From assembly GCA_031263965.1 (NCBI GenBank), contig JAISES010000361.1, forward strand, positions 1-5,465: a stretch of DNA of 5,465 nucleotides. Reading direction: 5' to 3'. This DNA is from Prevotella sp. (GTDB lineage: Bacteria; Bacteroidota; Bacteroidia; Bacteroidales; Dysgonomonadaceae). A program made the translations under genes and the position numbers. Position 1 is the stretch's first letter. Every line of letters starts with the position of its first letter. The notes beneath the pieces were generated by a model that saw only the letters and a program-made list of their open reading frames with translations, was not told the origin of the DNA and searched no databases. Below, in pieces: positions 1-5,465 of this stretch.

Positions 1-54
1 TTGAGCCAGCCTGTTTCCCTTCCTACAACCTCCTATCAGTTGTTGCTCATTCAT
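1..54 (-). CDS. RNA polymerase ECF-type sigma factor, N-terminal fragment (runs off left edge)
   Basis: An open frame on the minus strand starts with ATG at 54-52 and stays open to base 1, giving 18 residues: MNEQQLIGGCRKGNRLAQ. This matches the usual opening of sigma-70 family ECF factors of Bacteroidales, where a short acidic start leads into helix 1 of region 2 with a pattern like LI-x-GCR-x-G-x-R-x-AQ. Such factors bind core RNA polymerase through region 2 and promoter DNA through regions 2 and 4, and in this phylum often control TonB-receptor or polysaccharide-utilisation loci together with an anti-sigma factor. An in-frame TGA at 90-88 limits the start; ATG 54 is the only ATG between that stop and the homology. 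The gene lies 103 bp downstream of the GH26 gene on the same strand. Most of it is outside the window, so the family call rests on 18 residues only. Confidence 0.68.
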   Translation of the reverse strand, partial: MNEQQLIGGCRKGNRLAQ

Positions 55-157
55 TCGACTGTTTACGTTTGGCTTCTTCGAATAGCCTCACAATACTTTA
101 GATGCTATCATATTGTAAAATGCTGCATTTCGTTGCTCTTTTACCATCAAAAAAAGT

Positions 158-1318
158 TTATTCGGTCTTTTTCAGCTTATAAGTATTTCCTGTGAAATCA
201 ATTTTATCTAAAGTAATGCTGCGAGGGTCATCATACGTGGCTTTTGCTACCGGATTAGATTCTCTGTTTTCTCTGTTCGCAAAGTTATATATACAATACC
301 CCCAGACCATAAACCATGACCATGACGGCTGTGTTTCATATAACTCCGCCGCAGGTACGTTGCCAACCTCGCCAAGTGTAATAAGCTTGCCACCTCCTAT
401 TTTCAGAAGGTCGTCGTGATGGGATTGTTTCCAGTCGTTGCGATACACGTCTGCGGCCAATACATCTACATAATCGACACCAGGGAAGAAATCTTCATAC
501 GGTCCGGCTTCGTCGCCTGGTATGTCTCTCGGAGCATTCGTGTTCCATACCCACAGCAGATTGTTTAGTTCGTGGTGGTGAGTGAAATATTCATACATAG
601 CAATCCATAATTTTTTGAACCCGTTTTCACCTGGCTTATTGCACCACCAGAACCAGACACCGTTCATCTCATGGAATGGACGCCACAAGACTGGTATATT
701 GGTATCGCGCAATTGTTTCAGGTATGCGGCAACTCCGTCCATTTGTTTTTTCCAGAGAGTATTGAGTTCAGTGCCGTCAGTTACCAATTCGTCCCATTCT
801 TCCTGAGAGGGTAAGCGGTCGGCCAAACGCCAAATATCGGCGCCATCACATTCGTCGCACCCTGTTGGGAAGCAACAATGCCACATTAGAGTTATGATAC
901 GCCCTTCTGCATATCTACGTTTGACTTCGTCTATCAGGCTTTGCCGCAAATCGGTTACTGAGCGGCCATTGAAAGCGCAGCTATCGAAAGGTGTTGTCAG
1001 ATTCATCGGTCCGCAATGCTGATATTTATACGCGCTATCTCCCTGAGCCATAAAACTAAAATCACCACCCCATACAGCAGGGTATTTTCCGGTTATGGAG
1101 AAAACGACATTATCATACCGTGGCAGATCGCTCACAAAATTGTGTTGCCCTGTCAACGTGTATTTTCCTTGTAGCGAATAAAGAAAGCTTAAAAGCTGTC
1201 TAGCTTCAGGTGTAGTTTTAGGGTTAACCGGCTCAAAGCCCTGTTCAATCTGTTTGTCGCATGCAGCGACAAACAGACAACTGAATAGAATTGAAAAAAC
1301 TAATTTATGTACTTTCAT
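158..1318 (-). CDS. Glycoside hydrolase family 26 lipoprotein, probable beta-mannanase
   Basis: A 386-residue protein predicted to hydrolyse beta-1,4-mannosidic links in mannan, glucomannan or galactomannan. Residues 1-19 form a lipoprotein signal peptide (basic start, hydrophobic core) ending in the lipobox VAAC, so Cys20 should be lipidated and the enzyme anchored in the outer membrane or periplasm. The rest is a single GH26 (beta/alpha)8 domain. WRPFHEMNG at 212-220 holds the expected acid/base Glu217, and GEVG at 316-319 holds the expected nucleophile Glu317. TGQHN at 56-60 and a WGGDFS stretch near 83-88 are also typical of the family. No carbohydrate-binding module is visible, and the length suits a one-domain GH26. 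An unusual cysteine cluster (C148, C149, C154, C157) lies on the loop after the LMWH strand. No clear -7 box was found just upstream, so it may be read through from the small gene 105 bp upstream. Endo- versus exo- (mannobiosidase) action, or another GH26 specificity, cannot be decided from sequence. Confidence 0.9.
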   Translation of the reverse strand: MKVHKLVFSILFSCLFVAACDKQIEQGFEPVNPKTTPEARQLLSFLYSLQGKYTLTGQHNFVSDLPRYDNVVFSITGKYPAVWGGDFSFMAQGDSAYKYQHCGPMNLTTPFDSCAFNGRSVTDLRQSLIDEVKRRYAEGRIITLMWHCCFPTGCDECDGADIWRLADRLPSQEEWDELVTDGTELNTLWKKQMDGVAAYLKQLRDTNIPVLWRPFHEMNGVWFWWCNKPGENGFKKLWIAMYEYFTHHHELNNLLWVWNTNAPRDIPGDEAGPYEDFFPGVDYVDVLAADVYRNDWKQSHHDDLLKIGGGKLITLGEVGNVPAAELYETQPSWSWFMVWGYCIYNFANRENRESNPVAKATYDDPRSITLDKIDFTGNTYKLKKTE

Positions 1319-1394
1319 AATAATATAATAGTTTTTAATATAAACTTATTTGGAATATAAAAGAGAAATTAAGAGATTTTCATTTTTATATTCC

Positions 1395-1425
1395 GTAACA
1401 TAAATGTTTGATGTTACTTTTTTTT
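1395..1425. repeat. 7-bp inverted repeat followed by T-tract
   Basis: GTAACAT at 1395-1401 and its exact reverse complement ATGTTAC at 1411-1417 are separated by 9 bases. On the plus strand they are followed by eight T residues (1418-1425). This is the layout of a weak intrinsic terminator, but it would act on plus-strand transcripts, and no plus-strand gene lies to its left. On the minus strand it sits just past the stop codon of the 79-residue protein, where it could form an RNA hairpin without a downstream U-tract. The stem has only two G/C pairs, so function is doubtful; it may simply stabilise the 3' end of the small transcript. Confidence 0.35.
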
Positions 1426-1663
1426 ATTTAGTGTCGAGTTCCTTTAGCTTTTGTAATTGTTGTTCGATGATTTCCTTTTCTTTAATCAACCTAAGTTCCT
1501 CTTTTCCCAATTTTTCCTTTTTATAACGCAACGATAAGGCAATAACCTCTTCTAATTCTGCAAAAGAAAGGTGTTTCAAGTGTTTTGCAACAACGTCAAA
1601 GGCTTGTTCTTTTGTCAAACGTTTTGCAATCTTTTCTTCTTCTGTCATTCTGTGTCTAGCCAT
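1424..1663 (-). CDS. Small charged helical protein of unknown function (79 aa)
   Basis: I do not recognise a named family. The 79 residues begin MARHRMTEEEKIAKRL and are very rich in Lys and Glu, with Leu/Ile spaced as in amphipathic helices; the last 30 residues or so, from KKEKLGKEELRL onward, look like a short coiled coil. There is no signal peptide, membrane segment or cysteine, so a cytosolic, probably oligomeric protein is likely. The start at 1663 is chosen because an A-rich leader and a perfect TAnnTTTG -7 box lie 43 bases upstream; Met6 (codon 1648-1646) is a possible alternative. The gene is divergent from the DUF4494 gene and precedes the GH26 gene on the same strand. Coding reality is supported by the uninterrupted helical pattern and the upstream promoter-like box, not by homology. 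A nucleic-acid-associated or regulatory role is possible but is a guess. Confidence 0.75.
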   Translation of the reverse strand: MARHRMTEEEKIAKRLTKEQAFDVVAKHLKHLSFAELEEVIALSLRYKKEKLGKEELRLIKEKEIIEQQLQKLKELDTK

Positions 1664-1705
1664 AACTTTAATTTTTTTATTGTTGTATAATTATTTTATC
1701 AAAGG

Positions 1706-1713
1706 CAAAAGTA
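1706..1713 (-). promoter_or_regulatory. Candidate -7 box for the 79-aa protein gene
   Basis: Read on the minus strand this is TACTTTTG, an exact match to the Bacteroides primary sigma -7 consensus TAnnTTTG. It ends 42 bases before the ATG at 1663. A second, imperfect copy (TGCCTTTG, 1700-1707) overlaps it. No good TTTG element is seen at the expected -33 distance, so the call rests on the -7 box and its position. Confidence 0.42.
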
Positions 1714-1746
1714 ATTAATTAATCTGGGAAGTAGATGCATATCATA

Positions 1747-1762
1747 TATTTTTGTACATTTG
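1747..1762 (+). promoter_or_regulatory. Tandem candidate -7 boxes for the DUF4494-yggS operon
   Basis: Two adjacent exact matches to the Bacteroides -7 consensus TAnnTTTG occur: TATTTTTG at 1747-1754 and TACATTTG at 1755-1762. They lie 40-48 bases upstream of the ATG at 1803, a normal leader length. Neither has a clear TTTG at -33, and the region is AT-rich, so chance matches are possible. The leader before the ATG is A/T-rich without a Shine-Dalgarno sequence, as usual in this phylum. Confidence 0.42.
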
Positions 1763-1802
1763 CTTGTAATTTTTATAAATGATTCAATATAGATAAAACA
1801 TT

Positions 1803-2240
1803 ATGCACAATTGGTTTGAATGTAAGGTGTCTTATGAAAAGATACTGGAAAATGGTATACAAAAGAAATTGACGGAACCTTATTTGGTAGATGCATTGTC
1901 ATTTACTGAGGCTGAAGCACGGATAATTGCGGAAATACGCCCGTACATTATCGGTGAATTTACAATTGCGGATATTAAACGGGCACACCTTTCAGAGATA
2001 TTTTTTAATGAAAACGGCAACTGTTTTTACCGTATAAAAATATTCTTTATCACATCAGATGAAAAGAGTGGAGCAGAGAAGAAAACGGTAGCGCAAATGT
2101 TGGTGCAGGCTTCTACTTTAAAAGAAGCTATATCTTTATTGGAAGAGGGCATGAAGGGTACAATGGCTGATTATATCATCGCAACCGTAACGGAAACAGC
2201 ACTGATAGATGTTTTTCCATATACTGTACAAGAACAATGA
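1803..2240 (+). CDS. DUF4494 domain-containing protein
   Basis: A 145-residue cytosolic protein of unknown function. It spans the whole DUF4494 family, which is found in Bacteroidetes. Recognisable features are the opening NWFECKVSYEK (residues 3-13), the central PYLVDALSFTEAEARI block (26-41), the IGEF-x-IADIKRA segment (50-61), a LVQASTLKEAI stretch near 100-110 and the C-terminal ETALIDVFPY (131-140). No signal peptide, membrane segment or evident catalytic motif is seen; the alternating strand and helix pattern suggests a compact alpha/beta domain. Length is normal for the family. Its TGA overlaps the ATG of yggS (ATGA at 2237-2240), so the two are very probably translated in a coupled manner and made together, which hints at a role related to PLP or amino-acid homeostasis. 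That link is inference from context only. Confidence 0.85.
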   Translation: MHNWFECKVSYEKILENGIQKKLTEPYLVDALSFTEAEARIIAEIRPYIIGEFTIADIKRAHLSEIFFNENGNCFYRIKIFFITSDEKSGAEKKTVAQMLVQASTLKEAISLLEEGMKGTMADYIIATVTETALIDVFPYTVQEQ

Positions 2241-2905
2241 GTATACGTTTAAATGTAGACTTTTTAAAAGGCAGACTTCCTGAAAATATAAAAATTGTTG
2301 CTGTATCTAAATTTCATTCTGCTGACCGTATAACAGAAGCCTATCAGGCTGGCTTGCGAATTTTTGGAGAGAATCGTGCCCAAGAATTAATCGCCAAACA
2401 AAAAATATTACCGGATGACATTGAATGGCATTTTATCGGACCTTTACAGACAAACAAAGTGAAATATATAGCTCCTTTTGTTCACACCATCCAAAGTGTA
2501 GATTCGTTGAAGTTATTGCGGGAAATAGATAAACAAGCCGCTAAGCAATCACGTATAATTCAGATATTGTTAGAGATTCGGATTGCCCAGGAAGAAGGTA
2601 AACATGGCTTTATTCCAAAAGAATGTAAAATGATGCTGACAAATGAAAATATGATTGATAATTATCCAAATGTTCATATTAGTGGACTTATGGGAATCGC
2701 AACATTTACAGAGGACAATGAGCAAATTCGGAAAGAATTTCGAACCCTACACGCTTTCTTCAAAGATTTAAAGTCGTCTTATTTCGAAAATTGCAACTAT
2801 TTCACTGAACTATCTATGGGAATGACAGATGATTATGAAATTGCTATAAACGAAGGAAGTTCAATGGTACGAATAGGAAGTTTTATCTTTGGAGATAGAA
2901 TCTGA
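2237..2905 (+). CDS. yggS: YggS/PLPBP family pyridoxal 5'-phosphate homeostasis protein
   Basis: A 222-residue single-domain protein with the alanine-racemase N-terminal type TIM barrel. Family members bind PLP, have no known enzymatic activity, and help balance PLP supply and amino/keto-acid pools. The PLP lysine is Lys25 in IVAVSKFH (20-27). Other hallmarks are FGENRAQEL (43-51), WHFIGPLQTNK (64-74), EEGKHGF (119-125), the GLMGIA strand (150-155), LSMGMTDDYEIAI (192-204), with the usual serine before the aspartates replaced by Thr197, and VRIGSFIFG (211-219), the last parts forming the phosphate-binding region. Length is slightly shorter than E. coli YggS because of a short N-terminus. The start ATG overlaps the upstream stop, which fixes it and implies coupling. 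Cytosolic; no signal peptide. Confidence 0.95.
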   Translation: MSIRLNVDFLKGRLPENIKIVAVSKFHSADRITEAYQAGLRIFGENRAQELIAKQKILPDDIEWHFIGPLQTNKVKYIAPFVHTIQSVDSLKLLREIDKQAAKQSRIIQILLEIRIAQEEGKHGFIPKECKMMLTNENMIDNYPNVHISGLMGIATFTEDNEQIRKEFRTLHAFFKDLKSSYFENCNYFTELSMGMTDDYEIAINEGSSMVRIGSFIFGDRI

Positions 2906-2991
2906 AAAAAATAAACAATAAAACATTTAACCAACAAAATGAAATATACTTGTCTATATATACGTTTAGCTTAATTTAATAACTATTGATT

Positions 2992-3969
2992 ATGATAGAT
3001 ATAGCGACTAAATATGCTGGGTTAACGCTTCGTAACCCTCTCATTGTCGGAAGTTCAGGGTTGACTTCCGTACCAGAAAAAATAAAAGAATATGAAAAAG
3101 CTGGTGCAGGCGCTGTGGTGCTTAAATCTCTTTTTGAAGAACAAATTGAGATGCAAAGCGCTTCCTTATTGAAAGAATCGGATTTTCCGGAAGCTACTGA
3201 TTATATTCATGAATATGTGAAATCCAATCAGGTAAATCAGTATTTAGAACTTATAAAAAAGACAAAAGCAATATGTGCCATTCCTATTATAGCAAGCATC
3301 AATTGTCATAAGGTGGATGCATGGATTGATTTTGCTCACCAGATTGAATTGGCAGGTGCTGATGCTATTGAGTTGAACGTATATTATATGGATACTGATA
3401 TTGACACTGGAAATGATACAAACAATGAGGTGTACGTGAATATTATCCGTAAGGTAAAGGGGATAGTTTCCATACCAGTTACTATGAAAATCGGTAAATC
3501 ATCAAATAATATTCCGGCTTTGGCACGTTTGCTGAAGATAAATGGTGCAGATGGTGTTATCCTTTTCAATCGTTTATATCAGCCTGATATAAATATACAT
3601 AACATGCAAATTATATCGGGTAATGTATTTAGTAGTCATTCCGATTTAAGTGATACACTTCGTTGGACAGCAATTGTCTCCGGTAAGATCCCAGATATCA
3701 GTATAGCATCCTCAACAGGTGTTCATGATTGGGAAGATGTTGTAAAATGTTTGCTGGCCGGAGCATCTGCAGTTCAAATGGTCAGTGCCATATATACACA
3801 TGGGCCGGAAATAATTTCCCAGATTCTTATATGTATGGAAGAATGGATGAATCAAACAAAATATTATTCTTTATCTCAGTTCCAAAGCACACTCAATTAT
3901 GCACATATAAAAAACCCGAACATGTATGAACGAGCTCAATTTATGAAATACTTCTCAAATAGAGATTAA
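2992..3969 (+). CDS. Dihydroorotate dehydrogenase-like flavoprotein (atypical, likely not PyrD)
   Basis: A 325-residue TIM-barrel protein resembling class 1 dihydroorotate dehydrogenases, which oxidise dihydroorotate in pyrimidine synthesis using FMN. Fold hallmarks: GLTLRNPLIVGSSGLT (10-25), AGAGAVVLKSLFEEQ with Lys45 (37-51), ADAIELNV (123-130), VTMKIG with Lys166 (163-168), GADGVILFNR (185-194), and a phosphate-end segment from SSTGVHDWEDV to AVQMVSAIY (240-268). The loop after ELN, where class 1 enzymes have the catalytic Cys or Ser in an N-x-x-C/S-P motif, reads VYYMDTDID and has neither residue at the expected position, and the usual GG of the phosphate site is STG. It is therefore a DHOD-like protein of unknown substrate. 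I start at ATG 2992; an in-frame TTG at 2986 would add two residues. The gene follows yggS after 86 bp, with a near-match -7 box (TACGTTTA, 2961-2968), and its stop lies 10 bp from that of rho. Confidence 0.85.
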   Translation: MIDIATKYAGLTLRNPLIVGSSGLTSVPEKIKEYEKAGAGAVVLKSLFEEQIEMQSASLLKESDFPEATDYIHEYVKSNQVNQYLELIKKTKAICAIPIIASINCHKVDAWIDFAHQIELAGADAIELNVYYMDTDIDTGNDTNNEVYVNIIRKVKGIVSIPVTMKIGKSSNNIPALARLLKINGADGVILFNRLYQPDINIHNMQIISGNVFSSHSDLSDTLRWTAIVSGKIPDISIASSTGVHDWEDVVKCLLAGASAVQMVSAIYTHGPEIISQILICMEEWMNQTKYYSLSQFQSTLNYAHIKNPNMYERAQFMKYFSNRD

Positions 3970-3979
3970 GAGAAGACAC

Positions 3980-5465
3980 TTATCCATTCATAGAAGCCAG
4001 AAACTCCATATTGTCATAGGTTTGTTCCATACGTTTTTTGACAAATTCCATCGCTTCGATGGAATTCATATCTGACAAGTATTTGCGTAGTATCCACATA
4101 CGGTTGACAGAACCTTCGTCCTGCAACAGATCGTCGCGGCGCGTACTTGAAGCAATTATGTCGACCGCCGGATAAATACGCTTGTTTGATAGCTTACGGT
4201 CTAATTGCAGTTCCATATTACCTGTACCTTTGAATTCTTCAAAGATCACATCATCCATTTTGGAACCGGTTTCAGTTAGAGCTGTTGCCAGAATTGTCAG
4301 ACTACCTCCATTCTCAATGTTACGGGCAGCACCGAAAAAACGCTTTGGTTTCTGCAGTGCATTGGCATCCACACCCCCTGAAAGTACCTTGCCAGATGCT
4401 GGTTGCACAGTATTATATGCACGTGCTAATCGTGTAATAGAATCTAAAAGTATTACAACGTCGTGCCCACATTCTACCATGCGTTTCGCTTTATTCAAAA
4501 CAATTTCGGCTATTTTAACATGGCGTTCTGCTGGTTCGTCGAATGTAGAGGCAATCACTTCTGCATCAACGCTACGAGCCATGTCCGTGACCTCTTCAGG
4601 ACGTTCGTCAATTAAAAGAACAATCATATACACTTCCGGGTGATTGGCAGCTATAGCATTAGCTACATCTTTCAATAACATCGTCTTACCTGTCTTTGGT
4701 TGGGCTACGATTAATCCACGTTGTCCTTTGCCTATAGGAGAGAACAGATCAACTATTCGAACGGCAATATTATCATATACCTTCGGAGCCTTACGTGCGG
4801 TGAGCATAAACTTTTCGTCGGGAAAAAGCGGAGTTAAATGGTCAAATGGAACGCGGTCGCGCACCTCTTCCGGCGTACGACCGTTGATTCTGTCTACTTT
4901 CACTAAAGGAAAGTATTTTTCACCTTCTTTTGGTGGACGAATAGGACCTTCTACAATATCGCCCGTACGTAGTCCGAATAGTTTTATTTGAGATTGCGAC
5001 ACATAAATATCGTCGGGAGAAGTCAGATAATTATAATCGGACGAACGAAGGAAACCATAACCATCCTGCATGATTTCAAGCACACCTGTTCCGACAAGTA
5101 TACTTTCAAATTCGTACATTTTCTCCACTGGTGACGCCACAGTAGAAATGTTGTTAACATTGGCTTGTTGTTGTTGATTGGACTGTTTCACATTTTGACG
5201 GAGAGCATTATCATGATCTTTTTGCTCTTTCTGTATCCTTTTTTGCTCAGGTTTTGCTGGCGAAGAAGTTAACGGGAATAATTGATCGAGTAAGGAATTA
5301 ACACTTGGATGTTTAAAGACAATTCTTTTCTTTCCATCAGAAGGATTAGGTAGCAATTCTTCTTCTTTGGTTTTTATTTCTTCCATTACTTTAATGTTCT
5401 GCATAATCTCTTCTTCTTTGTATTCGGAAACTACCGGAGGCAACAATGGCTTTTCAACTGTTTTT
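3980..5465 (-). CDS. rho: Transcription termination factor Rho (N-terminus beyond right edge)
   Basis: The hexameric RNA helicase that ends transcription at Rho-dependent sites. The open frame reaches the window edge (in-frame codons KTVEKP before the TTG at 5446), so the true start and the Rho_N domain lie outside; 494 residues are visible. Numbering from the first visible codon: about 1-115 is a charged, Gln/Asn-rich, probably disordered linker (a QQQQ run near 97-100); about 117-200 is the RNA-binding cold-shock-like domain ([36 protein letters not shown]); the rest is the RecA-like motor. Walker A is QPKTGKTM (about 255-262), Walker B VVILLD (about 336-341), the Q-loop SGGVDANAL (about 362-370) and the R-loop KGTGN (about 412-416), followed by SSTRRDDLL. 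All motor motifs look intact. It converges on the DHOD-like gene with 10 bp between stops and no visible intrinsic terminator. Confidence 0.97.
   Translation of the reverse strand, partial: KTVEKPLLPPVVSEYKEEEIMQNIKVMEEIKTKEEELLPNPSDGKKRIVFKHPSVNSLLDQLFPLTSSPAKPEQKRIQKEQKDHDNALRQNVKQSNQQQQANVNNISTVASPVEKMYEFESILVGTGVLEIMQDGYGFLRSSDYNYLTSPDDIYVSQSQIKLFGLRTGDIVEGPIRPPKEGEKYFPLVKVDRINGRTPEEVRDRVPFDHLTPLFPDEKFMLTARKAPKVYDNIAVRIVDLFSPIGKGQRGLIVAQPKTGKTMLLKDVANAIAANHPEVYMIVLLIDERPEEVTDMARSVDAEVIASTFDEPAERHVKIAEIVLNKAKRMVECGHDVVILLDSITRLARAYNTVQPASGKVLSGGVDANALQKPKRFFGAARNIENGGSLTILATALTETGSKMDDVIFEEFKGTGNMELQLDRKLSNKRIYPAVDIIASSTRRDDLLQDEGSVNRMWILRKYLSDMNSIEAMEFVKKRMEQTYDNMEFLASMNG

Noticed and set aside
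151..178. Possible terminator after GH26 (AAAAAG/CTTTTT stem and T-run on the minus strand)
   Set aside because: The stem has only one G/C pair and lies within and across the stop codon; too weak to call, although the seven-T run is real.
1..195. Plus-strand open frame starting with TTG at base 1
   Set aside because: It is antisense to the sigma-factor start and the GH26 3' end, has no recognisable motif, and its composition is that of a reverse-complement shadow.
2986..2988. TTG as start of the DHOD-like gene
   Set aside because: An ATG two codons later begins exactly at the family-like MIDIATKYAG opening; the TTG adds only two residues and has no better leader.
3384..3929. Short frames on both strands inside the DHOD-like gene
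   Set aside because: They lie wholly within a well-supported coding region in other frames and carry no motif.
4182..4991. Two long plus-strand open frames inside rho
   Set aside because: They are antisense to the conserved Rho motor and RNA-binding domains, abut without promoter or motif, and their openness follows from rho codon usage.
5444..5446. TTG as the start codon of rho
   Set aside because: The frame continues upstream to the window edge without a stop, and the Rho_N domain expected at the N-terminus has not yet been reached, so this TTG is an internal Leu codon.
1..5465. tRNA, rRNA, CRISPR array, insertion sequence or attachment site
   Set aside because: No spaced direct repeats, transposase frames, terminal inverted repeats or structured RNA signatures were seen in any gap, the longest of which is only 139 bp.

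Overview
The window looks like a piece of a Bacteroidales chromosome (Bacteroides, Parabacteroides, Dysgonomonas or a relative). The evidence is a Rho factor with a long disordered N-terminal linker, a DUF4494 protein overlapping a YggS-type PLP protein, a lipoprotein GH26 glycanase, A-rich leaders without Shine-Dalgarno sequences, and -7 boxes of the Bacteroides TAnnTTTG type. Genus is not resolvable from the sequence alone.

Layout, left to right. At 1-54 (minus) lie the first 18 codons of a probable ECF sigma factor that runs off the left edge. At 158-1318 (minus) is a secreted lipoprotein of glycoside hydrolase family 26, probably a beta-mannanase, with both catalytic glutamates present. 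At 1424-1663 (minus) is a 79-residue charged, helical protein of unknown function. A 139-bp divergent intergenic region (1664-1802) carries plausible -7 boxes on both strands. Then come three plus-strand genes: a DUF4494 protein (1803-2240), a YggS/PLPBP-type PLP homeostasis protein (2237-2905, ATGA overlap) and a dihydroorotate-dehydrogenase-like flavoprotein (2992-3969) that lacks the expected catalytic cysteine. Converging on it with only 10 bp between stop codons is rho (3980-5465, minus), whose N-terminus lies beyond the right edge.

How they fit together. DUF4494 and yggS are almost certainly co-transcribed and translationally coupled; the DHOD-like gene follows after 86 bp and may share the transcript. 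Rho is an independent housekeeping gene. The GH26 enzyme would cut mannan-type polysaccharides at the cell surface or in the periplasm; the adjacent sigma factor may belong to a separate locus. The block 1319-3969 looks clearly more AT-rich than the GH26 and rho genes beside it. Nothing here is a convincing undescribed system. The points most worth a second look are the DHOD-like protein without its catalytic cysteine, the DUF4494-YggS coupling, the Rho disordered linker and the unknown 79-residue protein.
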